Shown: positions 22,988 through 34,581 of the stretch, piece after piece | Numbering within the stretch: position 1 is the stretch's first letter | Layout of the letters: each line of letters starts with the position of its first letter | NCBI GenBank assembly: GCA_029961685.1 | Contig: JARWKL010000003.1 | Coordinates: 11,503,657-11,567,656, forward strand | DNA: 64,000 bases | Direction of reading: 5' to 3' | From: Aristolochia californica | Lineage: Eukaryota > Streptophyta > Magnoliopsida > Piperales > Aristolochiaceae | The notes under the pieces: generated by a model | Seen by the model: the letters and a program-made list of their open reading frames with translations, nothing else | Told to the model about the DNA's origin: nothing | The model's database searches: none | Position numbers and translations under genes: made by a program

Positions 22988-24126
22988 CGTTTTTTACTTC
23001 CATGAATAACCCTCGTTACGTTTCTCGCTTTGACACATGCTCTGACAGAACCATTATTTAATGGAAATTGCACACTCCGCGGCCGTGCCCGTCTAACAAA
23101 GATACCGTCTGCTCTGCCTTTCCATCTCTCTCTGGCAAGCTCCATTTTCTCCGGTACTTCTTCAATCTCTACATATTGATTTACTTTGGTATTGGGACGT
23201 TCTTTTTCATTCTTTTTTTTTTTTAATCGCGTCAAGAATCAGTGGAAACTTTGTATGGAGAATCTTTTAAATCATTTGTATTGCATTTGTTGCCATTAAT
23301 AGAATTAGGTGCTTTTTCTTTTGTTTTGTGAATCGATTTTGCAGATTGAGGTTATTTTATTTAATTTTATTTATTTATCGATTTCTCTAGCTTGTCTACG
23401 GCGAGCCTGGGAGATTTCTGAGATTTCGTTGTTGAGATGGTTCTGGACTCTTTTTCTCGAACGGGTCACTTATGTTATTAGGGTTTTTGTGGTGAGATAA
23501 TATCCTTAAAAGACGCTGGAAATGTGGACGTACAATGTCGAGTGGTTGAGAGAGATGTTCTTTTGTAGTTGATGGAAAATATGAATGTTCTGTAGAATAT
23601 TATAAAAATCGTCGCTCCAGGACAACGTTCTTCTTTCTTTTTTTCGTACCCATTTTCTTTCTGGGATCTATGATTTTCTGTTGTACTATTTGTTGAGGTG
23701 AGGTGCAGTCGGATGTGGAATCATTTTATTTTAGATGAAAATGCTAGAAGTCTGCAGTTTTACATTGACTATCTTTTCTCCTTTGAGGTTTTGCATTTTA
23801 TACGTTCGTTTATGGTCTTCCGATTTCTGATGGGGGTATTAGTGTTCCTTCTTGCAGGTCTCTCTTTTTCTCATTGCTTTGTCAACGTTAGACAGGACAA
23901 TAATGCGCATTACATTTCTGCTTGCAGTCCTACTTTTTCTTTCGGTGCATGTCAAAGCCAGAAACGTTATTGTGTTCAGGAGATTTTGCAATTGGAATTG
24001 TTTAAGTTGGAAGAATGGAATTCCAAAGCTAAGGACATACTGGGGCACAGAAAAAGATTTTGAGAACGTTAGAGGTGTAAAGAATTGGGAAAGGAAAAAG
24101 CAAGGATAGAGAGAGAAGTTGTCATT
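22988..24126. other. Low-copy sequence, no gene confirmed
   Basis: This block is more GC-balanced near 23,030-23,160, with CT-rich and TTTGCAG/CTTGCAG splice-like sites (about 23,340 and 23,858) that would suit a transcribed leader and introns on the plus strand. No protein family is recognisable on either strand. Confidence 0.3.
23903..24109 (+). CDS. Possible small secreted peptide ORF, 68 aa (doubtful)
   Basis: From the ATG at 23,903 the ORF encodes MRITFLLAVLLFLSVHVKA followed by a basic, Trp/Cys-containing tail of about 49 residues. The N-terminus looks like a signal peptide with a hydrophobic core and an Ala before a possible cleavage point. The same frame is open upstream to an earlier ATG at 23,852, and another frame (23,698-24,063) is also open. 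There is no family match, only two Cys, and no conservation information. It may equally be chance ORF in a transcribed noncoding stretch. Confidence 0.15.
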   Translation: MRITFLLAVLLFLSVHVKARNVIVFRRFCNWNCLSWKNGIPKLRTYWGTEKDFENVRGVKNWERKKQG

Positions 24127-24350
24127 GCAGATTTCTTTACATTTTCCTCGGAGCTCTAAAATCTCACTGTTATGGATGCTGGGATTGCAGAGTTTCGAGG
24201 CAAATGTAAAGAACGTGACATTATGTATACATACTTTTGCAGATTTCTTTACATTTTCCTCGGAACTCTAAAATCTCACTGTTATGGATGTTGGGATTGC
24301 AGAGTTTCGAGGCAAATGTAAAGAACGTGACATTATGTATACATACTTTG
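24127..24350 (+). repeat. 112-bp tandem duplication, two copies
   Basis: gcagatttctttacattttc begins at 24,127 and again at 24,239. The units differ at only about two positions (ctcggagct/ctcggaact and gatgctggg/gatgttggg), which implies a recent duplication. Confidence 0.9.
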
Positions 24351-24599
24351 TGTAGGAGGACAATATGAAACCCGAGGAAGACATTGAACAAGCTCAAGTT
24401 ACGTCACAGAACAAGAAAACATTCTTTTCTCCTTTGTGGAACAACCAAAGCTATTAGAAAGGCTCTGAAGGAAAAAGATACAAAGATGGAAAATTTGATG
24501 AACGACGAAGTAATGTGATAGAAGAAAATTTGGAGAACATTGTCAGTAAGTTTTTTTCTATTTGCCTCCCTTTAAAAGACATTGAGTTTCCCTCGATTT

Positions 24600-27500
24600 T
24601 GGCATTTTTTAGCTAATTGTTTATGCATACAGAAGATGGTTTAGAACCTTTTGCTTTTCTCATTTTTGTTCGTTCACCTTTTTTTCCATCGATTCATTGA
24701 TGATGGTAATATTTCAATTGTGCTAGTGCTATCTTTAAGCACAAGATAATTTTAATCTACTGTTTCGGTCATTGTTACCTTTGCTTGAAGATTCTGTATT
24801 GATAGAACAATTGAAGGGTATTGCAGAAGACATAGGAAATTAAATATGGTTTTGAACCTTTTGCATTTTGCACTTTTGTTTGTTCCCCATTTTTTCCCTC
24901 GATTCATATATGATGGTAATCTTTTAATTGTGCGAGTGCTATCTTGTATCAAAAATAATAATTCTAATCTACTGCTTCGGTCATTGCTGCCTCCTGCTTG
25001 AAATTATCTGTAGTAGTATGAACTTGTAAAAAAACTATGCAATTAGCACCTAATGAGGCATAGTTGGATCAAGAGAGATGAACCCATATGAGCATTTTTA
25101 GCAGTGCTGATTCTGGAAGATTTAGTAGTGATAGAATAGTTGGAGGGTATACAGAGAAGACATGGGGAGTTAAACACAGTTTTGAACCTTTTACTTTTCT
25201 TGCATTTGCTCGTTCCCCATTTTTTCTCTCAATTCATATATGATGGTAATGTTTCAACTGTGCTAGTGCTATCTTGAATAAAAAATAATGATTCTAGTCC
25301 ATTGCTTCGTTAATTGCTTCCTCCTGCTTGAAATTCTCTGTAGTAGTATAAATTTGTAAAAAAAACTATGCAATTTGCACCTGATGATGCATAGTTGGAT
25401 CAAGAGAGATGAACCCATATGTGCATTGTTAGCCGTGCTGATTCTGGAAGATTGAGTAGTGATAGAACAATTGAAGGGTTGTTGGAGAAGACTTGGGGAG
25501 TTAAACACGGTTTTGAACCTTGTGCTTGTCTCACTTTTGTACATTCCTCATTTTTTTCCTTGATTCATATATGATGGTAATCTTTCAATTGTGTTACTGC
25601 TCTCTTGAATCACAAATAATAATTCTAGTCTACTGCTTCAGTAATTGTTTCCTCTTGCTTGAAATTCTCTGTAGTAGCAACTTGTAAAAAAACTATGCAA
25701 TTTGCACCTGATGAGGCACAGTTGGATCAAGAGAGATGAATCTAGATGACCATTGTTAGCAGTGCTTTTTCTGGAAGATTTAGTAGTGATAAAACAGTTG
25801 AAGGGTATATGGAGAAGATATAGGGAGTTAAACCCGGTTCTGAATCTTTTGTTTTTTTTCACTTTTGTTTGATCTCCATTTTTTTCCCGTGGTAAACTGA
25901 TGATGGTAATCTCTAAATTGTGCTAGTACTACCTTGAACCACAAGTTGTAATTCTACCGGACTGTTTGGATCATAGTTGTCTCTTGCTTGTAGTTGTATG
26001 AAGTTTTAAAATACCGTGGATGTTGCACCTGATGTGGCATAGTTAGATCAAGAGAGAAGAACCCAAATGATCGTTCTTAGCACTGTCGATTCTAAAATTA
26101 AATAGTGATAGAACAAGTGAAGGGTATATGGAGAAGACATGGGGAACTAAACATAGTTTTAAAACTTTTACTTTTCTCGTTTATTTAGTTCCCCGTCTTC
26201 CCCTTATATTCATTGGTGATGGTGATCTTTCAATTGTGCTAGTGCTATCTTGAAGCACAAGTAATAATTCTTGTCTACTGTTTCGGTCATTGCTGCCTTC
26301 TTCTTGAAATTGTCATTACTAGTATGAACTTGTAAAAAACTAATGCAAACTTCACCTGATGAGGTACAGTTAGATCAAGAGAGATGATCCCAGATGAGCT
26401 TTCTTAGTGTTGTCGATTTTAGAAGATTCTTTAGTGATAGAACAATTTCAGTATACGGAGTAGACATGGGGAATTGAACACGGTTTTGAACCTTTTGCTT
26501 TTTTCATTTTTGTTTCTTGCCCCTTTTGCCCTTGATTCATTGATGATGGTAATCTTTCAAATATGCCAGTGTTATCTTGAAGCACAAGTAATAAGTCTAG
26601 TCTATTGTTTCGGTAATTGTTGCCTCCTGCTTCGAATTCTCTGTAGTAGGAACTTGTAAAAAAATATACAAGATGCACCTTATGAGGCATAGCTAGATTA
26701 GGAGAGATGAACCCACATGAGTTTTCTTGGCACTGTTGATTCTGGAAGATTCAGTAGTATAGAACAATTGAAGAGTATATGGAGAAGAGATGGGGAATTA
26801 AACATGCTTTTGAACCTTTTGTTTTTCTCATTTTTGTTTCTTCCCGATCTTTCCCATCGTTTCATTGATGATGGTAATCTTTGAATTGTCCTAGTGCTAT
26901 CTTGAAGCACAAGTAATAATTCTACTCTATTGTTTTGGTCATTGTTGCCTCTTACTTGAAATTCTTTGTAGTTGTATGAACTTGTAAAAATCTATGCGGG
27001 CTGCACCTGATGAGTCATAGTTAGATCAGGAGAGTTGAACCCAGATGAGCATTCTTAGCACTGCCTATTCTAGTAGATTCAATTGTGGTCGAACAATTGA
27101 AGGATATATGGAGAAGATATGGGGAATTAAACATGGTTTTGAACCTTTTGCTTTTCTCAGTTTTGTTCGTTCCCCATTTTTTCCTACGATTCATTGCTGA
27201 CGGTAATCTTTCAATAGTGCTAGTGCTATCTTGAAGCTTAAGTTATAATTCTGGTTGATTGTTTCGATCATTATTTCCTCCTGCTTGAAATTCTCTATAG
27301 TAGTATGAACTAGTAAAAAGTTGTGTGTGTTGCACCTGATGTGGCATAGTTAGATCAGGAGAGATGAACTCAGATGAACATTCTTAGCACTGCCTATTCT
27401 CGAAGATTCACTAGGGATAGAACATTTGGATTGTATATGGAGAAGAAATGAGGAATTAACACTGTTTTGAGCTTTTTGCGTTTCTCACTTTTGTTCAATC

Positions 27501-27650
27501 CTTATTTTTTCCCTTGATTCATTGATGATGGTAATTTTTCAATTGTTCTTCTGCTATCATGAACTTGTAAAAAACCATACAAGCTGCACCTCATGAGGTA
27601 TAGCTAGATCAGGAGAGATGAACCTAAATGAACTTTACCAAGTAATATTA
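24600..27650 (+). repeat. Tandem array of a repeat unit of about 328 bp, 9-10 copies
   Basis: The landmark tgatggtaat (or close variants) occurs at 24,702, 24,911, 25,241, 25,572, 25,901, 26,218, 26,544, 26,869, 27,198 and 27,526. Spacings are 209 then 330, 331, 329, 317, 326, 325, 329 and 328. Each unit also contains agcac/tagtaat, cctcctgcttgaaatt, ctgatgaggcatag, agagatgaaccca and the ggttttgaaccttttgcttt block. The first interval is shortened by about 120 bp. Units are perhaps 80-90% alike. The small ORFs inside recur with the repeat and are not credible genes. Confidence 0.9.
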
Positions 27651-29052
27651 CCAAGAACCACCACTACTGGCCTGCTTCTCTTCTCCACTTTGTCCCTTAT
27701 AATCTTATCACCATGGAAACTGCAACAGAATTGTAGACCTAAACTTTAAGTATGAGCAGATAGATTCAACATAAAACCAGGCTTTTTCATCACCAGAAAC
27801 AAAACAGAGAAATTACACGTTTTGGTAGCATTGGCTACCATTTCAGAAAAAGAAAGGATAGTTGCATTTGGAAACCATGGGACCTTGGGAACTTTGTCCC
27901 AGACTAATATTTCTCCAATAGGACAAGAAGCTCAACTTCATAGAAGAACAAGCAGTTTGTTTATGGAAAATCTGAAAGCAACAACAGCCAAAGAAAAAAA
28001 TACTTGAGAAAAAGAAAAGAAACAAAAGGAATGATGAGATTGAAGAAGTAGAATCAATGGAAAAAGAACGCTATGTTAGAGTCATGTTGTTGTGAGCTTA
28101 CAATTACTTAACATGAGAATGTAAGAAGAATCCGAAAACACAGATGTTGTAGTTTTCCAAGTGGTAATGTATGAAGGATTCAGGAAAAGAAAGAAGTAAC
28201 GAAATTGATAGTATTCTTTAGGGCAAGAAGGGGGTGGTTTGTGAATATTTGAGTTTTGGAAATAGCAAGAAGCAAGAAGACACCTTCCATGGGCAAGCTA
28301 AAAGAAGAACCTTTTCGCTGATGGTGCGGATTCTCAATGGACATTGTCACTTATTGCACTTTCTCTTCATAGATGGGGAGGGGGAGTGGGCAAAATAAGG
28401 AGAAGGACAGGTAGACAATGCCGGCTTGTTTCTTCTCCGCGGTTTGCCTCTCTGTGCATGAGTAGCACCTTGTAGTCTCAAATCTAACATTGGAAAGTAG
28501 GAAACATGAGTGGGTAGAAAAGGGAGATAAACTAAAAAAAATAAAAAAAATCAATGGAAGATAATCCCCTTCAAGTTCTGGGCTGAGTTTGTTTAGTTAC
28601 ACGAGCAGAGCTCGACCAAGCGCTAGCTCGTGAACCGGTCCGGTAGTTTAAATGCCGTAGGGCCTACGGAGTTGTTTTCACTCTTCGCCTCTTCAGTCTT
28701 CACTCTTCAGCTTTGGGGAAATCGGGATAATCGCCACTTTCACCTCTCGGTCTCTCCTCCTCTCCCGTCCACTCTCCACGACTCCTTAACCTGTCTTCTA
28801 TAACAAATCGAGAGAGTAAAAAAACTCCTTAGTCTACTTTCTTTTATCTCATAGATATTTTAGTTGAACACATCTCTTTTCTGTATTAAAACTTTAATCG
28901 TCCTTTGCAAAACATCTTTCTTTTATTCCAGCCTCTGCATATCACGCACTTCTATTCATTCCACCATTGTTCTCTCAAGTAAGCATTTATCGAAGATTGT
29001 TCGATTCAACTATTGGACAATTGTTGAATTTACTGATGATTGCCAATTATTC
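27651..29052. other. Low-copy sequence between the satellite array and the gypsy element
   Basis: No protein family is recognised on either strand. The part from about 28,570 to 28,860 is GC-richer and ends in a CT-rich stretch (ctctcctcctctcccgtccactctcc), resembling a promoter plus leader reading rightwards. With the gypsy insertion removed, it would run into the MED11-fragment block at 34,582, so it may be the original upstream region of that block. Confidence 0.3.
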
Positions 29053-29057
29053 CAGTG
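29053..29057 (+). repeat. Target site duplication CAGTG (left) of the gypsy element
   Basis: CAGTG at 29,053-29,057 matches CAGTG at 34,582-34,586, exactly flanking the TG...CA termini. Confidence 0.95.
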
Positions 29058-29516
29058 TGATAGATCCCACATTAGTATTACCTACTCTAGAAGGAGTAAA
29101 TAGAAGGATAATTAGAGGGTGATTAATGGGTCGGGGGCAATTTGGGAATTTGAGAAGGCTAAGTGGTTTCGGGAGGGAATTTAGAGGGGGAGCCGAGCGA
29201 GAGGAAGGGGCATCGTTTTGTCTACAGAGCTGTGCTCAGGGTGAGTCCTGGTCTCTCGAATACCAGTGGTTATCTTGCTATTTTAGTGGAGTTCGATTGG
29301 GATTTCGATTTCGTAGTTTCCGTTTTTGAGGTTATCGCTTATCGGAGTAGTTTGGCATGATCGGAAGGTTATCGTCTGCGCAAGGTTGGGTTTACCGAGC
29401 TATCGAGGAATCACCATCTATTTGAGGAGGTTATTTATTTTGATTTCAGTAGCAAAGGTTCGTGATTTATTTCTTTTTGGCTTGAAACTCTTTATTCTGG
29501 TTATCGGGGTGTATCA
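29058..29516 (+). repeat. 5' LTR of the gypsy element
   Basis: Starts TGATAGATCCCAC and ends GTGTATCA. Compared with the 3' LTR it has a 3-bp deletion (cttgctattt for cttgctgatttt) and a 2-bp insertion near 29,090. Confidence 0.95.
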
Positions 29517-29518
29517 TT

Positions 29519-29530
29519 TGGTATCAAAGC
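29519..29530 (+). promoter_or_regulatory. Primer binding site, tRNA-iMet type
   Basis: TGGTATCAAAGC lies 2 bp after the 5' LTR. It matches the plant initiator tRNA-Met 3' end except for one base (A for G at position 9). Confidence 0.9.
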
Positions 29531-29793
29531 ATTGGCTGGGTTCGCATCTGGAGCTCGGCAGTGAAAAGGAATTTCCCTTTTTTGATTTCGGTTGCATTCA
29601 AGGCTTTGGTTTACTGAATTGGAAGATATCAGAGGCTTCGGGAGCATCGTCTGCTCGAAGAAGGTGGGTTCTGTTACGATTTTGGCAGTAAGGATATCGG
29701 AAGCGTCGTCTGCCGGGAGTTGAGGGTGAGTCGAGGGGAATTTCGACTTCGACGATTGGAGAAGAAGAAGAAGAGCAAAAAAAATATATCCTC

Positions 29794-31343
29794 ATGGCTA
29801 CTACTAGAATGGAGTCGAGGGTGGATTCGGTGGAAGGAATTGTTAGCGCAGTAAGGGAGGAGGTGAGCTCGATGAAGGAAGAAGTCCGGAAGATTCCAGC
29901 CATGGAACAAGGGTTGACGGCACTGATAGGGCGTGTTGAGCAACTCCTACGTACCCAAGAGGAGCTCAACCGAAATTTGAATGCGCAGAGTAGGACGGCG
30001 AGACAGGGTTGGACTCGGCAGTGGCCGATAACTCGATCCAGAGAGGTATCGGACATGGAAGAGACACTGGCGAGGCTTATCGGAATAGGCAGAGCCGATA
30101 TGAAGTGCTACCCAAAAAGTTAGAGTTGCCGATTTTTTACGGAGAAAACCCAAATGATTGGATTTACAGAGCTGAACAGGTATTTCTCTATGAAAAACTA
30201 GAAGCCGCATTAGTATGTCTTGAAGGGGAGGCATTAAAATGGTTCAAGTACGAAAATAACAGGAGAGAGATCATGAATTGGGAAGAATTTCAGTCCTTAT
30301 TGCTAAAATGGTTACGAAGATCCGAAGACGGCTCTCCTTATGAGAAATTTTTGGCGTTGAAGCAGGAGACCACCATGAGAGATTACAGAAGGCGATTTGA
30401 GGATTTGGCGTCCACATTGGAAGACATTCCAGAAAAGGTGTTGGAGTCCTACTTTGTTAATGGGCTTAAGCCTGAAATTCGGGCCGAGGTGAGTGCGTTG
30501 GAGCCAAATGGGTTGGGACGGACCATGGAGTTGGCCCAAAAGTTGGAAGAAAAAAATAAAGTTATTAAGCAGACTCAGTTTGGGCTGGGTACCTCAAAAC
30601 CAGCGGGAACCATAGTTGGGGGTAATGGGAGGACCACGTCCAAGACAGAATCGACGAAACATGGGGTGGAGAAGAAGAAGCCATTCAAGAAACTCATGGA
30701 AGCCGAAATCCAATACCGGAGAGAGCGGGGTTTGTGCTACTGTTGTGATGAAAAATTCTCAGTTGGGTATAGATATAAAAACAAGGACCTACAAGTGCTA
30801 ATTTTACAAGAATTGGAGGAAGAAGTTATGGAGGATAGCGACGATGGCCAGTGTGAACAGCAAGACGACGAGGTTAGCGTGGCTGCTCAAATAGTGGAGG
30901 TGCCGTTGAATTCGGTAGTGGGATTAACACTTCCGAAGACTATCAAGATTGCGGGAAGCATAGAAGAACAACCAGTCGTTGTACTTATTGATGGAGGAGC
31001 AACCCATAATTTTATTTCCACTACAGTGGTAAAGAAACTGCACTTGCCTTTATCTCCAACAGCAAAGTATGCCGTTCAATTGGGTATAGGTGCGGCACTG
31101 CCTAGAGAAGGAATTTGTAAGGGGGTTCGATTAACTCTTCAAGGAATAGAGATAGTGGAGAATTTTTTGCCTTTGGAATTGGGAAGCATCGATGTGATTT
31201 TAGGGGTACAATGGTTGGAAACCTTGGAAGGCACATATACGAACTGGAGAACACATGTTATGAAGTTCAGATTGGGTGATGAGATGGTGGTGTTACAGGG
31301 AGATCCCTCCTTGCACAAAACTTTGGTTCACTTAAGGCGATGA
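29794..31343 (+). pseudogene. Gypsy gag and aspartic protease, frameshifted
   Basis: Gag starts at MATTRMESRVDSVEG (29,794) with a coiled-coil-like N-terminus that is open to 30,123. A frameshift moves into the frame open from 30,009 to 31,343. That frame holds the capsid fold (LPIFYGENPNDWIYRAEQVF, WFKYENNRREIMNWEEF, FEDLASTLEDIPEKVLESYF), a knuckle region CYCCDEKFSVGYRYKNK and the protease site VVLIDGGATHNFIS. In relatives the knuckle is C-x2-C-x(n)-G-H-x-C; here the His and last Cys are Tyr, so zinc binding is probably lost. It is followed directly by RT in another frame. Confidence 0.9.
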
Positions 31344-34180
31344 TGCGAACTATCAAGCATGAGGGACATGGGGTTCTTGTGGAGTTGGGCAGTACGACAG
31401 TGGCAGCGTCACCGCCGAGGGAGGATACGACAGCAATGGTGAAGAAAGTTTTGACAGAGTTTGGAGATGTTTTTGCCATGCCCCAAGAGTTACCACCACA
31501 AAGGGCAAAGGAGCATGCCATAACTTTGAAGGAGGGAGCTTCACTGGTGAGTGTTCCCCCATATCGGTACCCTCAAATACAAAAAGATGAAATAGAAAGG
31601 TTGGTGGGAGAAATGTTGGCTGCTGGAATCATACAGCCTAGCACTAGCCCTTTTTCAAGCCCCATGCTATTAGTCAAGAAGAAAGATGGAAGCTGGAGAT
31701 TTTGTGTGGACTATCGAGCCCTTAACAAGGAGACTATTCCGGATAAGTTACCCATTCCAATGTTCGATGAGTTGTTAGATGAGCTTCAAGGAGGCCCCAA
31801 GTTTTTTCGAAGCTAGACTTGAAGTCGGAATACCGCCAAATCCGAATGAAAGCAGCTAATGTGCACAAGACAGTTTTCCGGACTCATGAAGGCCACTACG
31901 AATTCTTGGTCATGCCTTTTGGACTTACCAATGCACCGGCTACATTTCAATCCCTTATGAATGAGGTATTCAAACTCTTTCTCCGGCGATTTGTATTGGT
32001 ATTCTTCGATGATATTTTGATATATAGTCCCCGTTGGAGTGCTCACTATGATCATTTAGTTGCCGTTTTGGAGAAGTTAAGAGAACACAGGTTGTATGCT
32101 AATTCTGCAAAGTGTTCTTTTGGAAGAGAATAGATAGAATACCTGGGACATATCATTTCTAGAGAGGGGGCGTCAGTTGATCCGAGTAAAATCCAGGCTA
32201 TTCTTGATTGGCCCGCACCGGCCACACTTAGGGACCTACGGGGTTTCCTTGGTCTTACAGGATACTATCAGAAATTTGTTTCGGGTTATGGAGATATTGC
32301 GCAACCGTTGACTGATCAATTAAAAAAAGATAGGTTTGGGTGGTCGGATGAAGCCACCGGGGCATTTGAGCGTTTGAAGGAAGCCATGACTACGGTACCA
32401 GTTTTGGCTCTACCCGATTTTTCGAAACTATTTGTTGTGGAGACCGATGCTTCTGCATATGGGCTAGGGGCTGTTCTACTGCAAGAGCAACGGCCGATTG
32501 CATTTTTTAGCCAAGTATTGAGCGAACGAGCCAAATTGAAGTCTATTTATGAAAAAGAGTTCATGGCCATTGTGTTGGCCATTTAGAAATGGCGTTTGTA
32601 CCTGCTAGGCAGGAGGTTTTTGGTGCGAACTGACCAGCAAAGTTTAAAATTCTTGCTGGAACAACGTCTCGTAAGTGTGGAATACCAGCGCTGGTTGGTG
32701 AAATTGATGGGCTATGACTTTGACATTCAATATCGACCGGTGGCAAGTAATCGAGTGGTAGATGCATTCTCTCGCAAACCCGACATGATGAATATAGCTG
32801 CAGTTTCTGGGGTGCAATGGCTGGATATGGATGTGTTACAACAAGAAGTGGCAGATGACTCATTCTTACAAGAAGTTATTACCTGATTGGCAGCTGGTGA
32901 CAAGGTAGCCGGGTTTCAAGTTGATCATGGGCAGCTCTTTTACAATGGCAGGTTGGTTTTGTCTGTGACTTCCTCTTTAATTCCAACATTATTGCGTGAA
33001 TACCATTGCACACCTATTGGGGGCCATTCGGGAGAGGCTAAAACCTATAGAAGAATGGCTACGGACTTATATTGGCCGGGTATGAAGAAAAAGTGACAGA
33101 ATTCGTGCAAAATTGTGAGATATGCCAAAAGAACAAACACTTGGCAAGGTCCCCAGCTGGTCTTCTTCAGCCTATTGATTTACCTGAGGGGGTTTGGGAG
33201 GATTTGACCATGGACTTTATTGAAGGGTTGCCCAAGTCAGAGGGCGTGGATACTATTATGGTGGTGGTGAAAAGGTTGAGCAAGTATGCTCACTTTTTGG
33301 TGTTGCGACACCCATTTACAGCCAAAACCGTGGCTGATTTATTTGTGAAACAGATGGTTCGATTGCATGGGGTGCCCAAGTCTATTATTTCGGATTGGGA
33401 CAAGGTGTTTATGAGTCATTTCTGGCAGGAACTCTTTCATCTTCAAGGGACTGATTTGCGCAACAGATGGTCAATCTGAAGTGGTTAACAGGTGGTTGGA
33501 GACCTATCTTCGATGTTTTGCTTCTGATAGACCAAAAACTTGGGCGAAATGGTTGTCATGGGCGGAATATTGGTATAACACCAACTTCCATTCTTCTACG
33601 GGTACCACTCTATTCCGAGTCTTATACGGACGTGACCCTCAGTCCTTATTGCACTATAAGTCCGGGACAGCTACAGTTTTTGTGGGGGTTCATGTGTTTG
33701 TAAACCTCACCCTATCGACAACATTCCTTGGCCACTCGGAGCAGTGAGAAGTTGGCGGCACATTTTTATGGATCTTTTGAGGTGGTGTCACGTGTTGGAA
33801 GCGTTGCTTACAAACTGCAACTTCTACCAGAGTCCTCTGTGCATCCGGTGTTTCATGTTTCCCAACTTCGTCGAGCAAAAGGAATATCACTTTCATCTTC
33901 GCTTCTTCCTCCACAATTGAATACTGAATTAGAGATGTTGGTTGAACCTGCTGCAATTTTGAATATACGCAGACTGGACAAAAATGGGCAGCAACAAATG
34001 GAGGTTTTGGTGCAATGGAAGGACCTACCCCAGTTTGAAGCCACTTGGGAGGATTTTGAGGTAATGAGGCTCCAATTTCCTGCTTTTCACCTTGAGGACA
34101 AGGTGAAAGTTTGGGCGGGGGGTAATGATAGACCCCACATTAGTATTACCTACTCTAGGAGTAAACAAAAGGATAATTAG
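31340..34180 (+). pseudogene. Gypsy pol: RT, RNase H, integrase, chromodomain, broken
   Basis: RT (31,340-32,133): [36 protein letters not shown] and the active site FFDDILIYS, with a break at 31,816 and a TAG at 32,131. RNase H (32,308-32,886): [15 protein letters not shown], with stops at about 32,584 and 32,884. Integrase: HHCC finger (HCTPIGGHSGE...NCEICQKNK), frameshift at about 33,095, DDE core with TMDFIEGLP and IISDWDKVF, a deletion near 33,450 that removes the segment before [10 protein letters not shown], then the C-terminal part. Chromodomain (to about 34,100): MEVLVQWKDLP and ATWEDFE, which in chromoviruses recognises histone marks and guides insertion. The last frame runs on into the 3' LTR. 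Not functional. Confidence 0.9.
34111..34125 (+). promoter_or_regulatory. Polypurine tract of the gypsy element
   Basis: tttgggcggggggtaa immediately precedes the 3' LTR. It is the expected plus-strand primer, interrupted by one C. Confidence 0.75.
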
Positions 34181-34581
34181 AGGGTGATTAATGGGTCGGG
34201 AGCATTTTGGGAATTTGAGAAGGCTAAGTGGTTCAAGAGGGAATTTAGAGGGGGAGCTGAGGGAGAGGAAGGGGAATCGTTTCGTCTACAAAGCTGTGCT
34301 CAAGGTGAGTCCTGGTCTCTCGAATACCAGTGGTTATCTTGCTGATTTTAGTGGAGTTCGATTGGGATTTCGATTTCGGAGTTTCCGTTTTTGAGGTTAT
34401 CGCTTATCGGATTAGTTTGGCATGATCGGAAGGTTATCGTCTGCGCGAGGTTGGGTTTGCCGAGCTATCGAGGAATAACCGTCTATTCGAGGAGGTTATT
34501 TATTTTGATTTCAGCAGCGAAGGTTCGTGATTTATTTCTTTTTGGCTTGAAACTCTTTATTCTGGTTATTGGGGTGTATCA
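34126..34581 (+). repeat. 3' LTR of the gypsy element
   Basis: Starts TGATAGACCCCAC and ends GTGTATCA, followed by the CAGTG duplication. From 34,204 onward it is collinear with the window start, marking the beginning of duplicated copy B. Confidence 0.95.

Larger units (their letters stand above)
29058..34581 (+). mobile_element. Ty3/gypsy chromovirus, structurally complete, coding-defective
   Basis: The 5,524-bp element has LTRs of 459 and 456 bp with TG..CA tips, a 5-bp TSD, a primer site, a polypurine tract and the order gag-PR-RT-RH-INT-chromodomain, which defines a plant chromovirus. The LTRs differ at about 25 positions by eye (about 5%), so it is not a very recent insertion. Frameshifts and stops break the polyprotein into about ten pieces. 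It sits at the head of copy B, and the corresponding LTR opens the window at copy A. Confidence 0.95.

Noticed and set aside
22969..23235. 88-codon minus-strand ORF at 22,969-23,235
   Set aside because: Begins in a poly-T/poly-A tract, no family resemblance and spans a transposon boundary at 22,987.
24600..27650. CRISPR array or protein-coding repeat gene
   Set aside because: Units are 328 bp without unique spacers, and small ORFs within units are not kept in frame from unit to unit.
29163..29691. Short plus-strand ORFs within and just after the gypsy 5' LTR
   Set aside because: LTR and leader sequence; the real gag start with recognisable domains is at 29,794.
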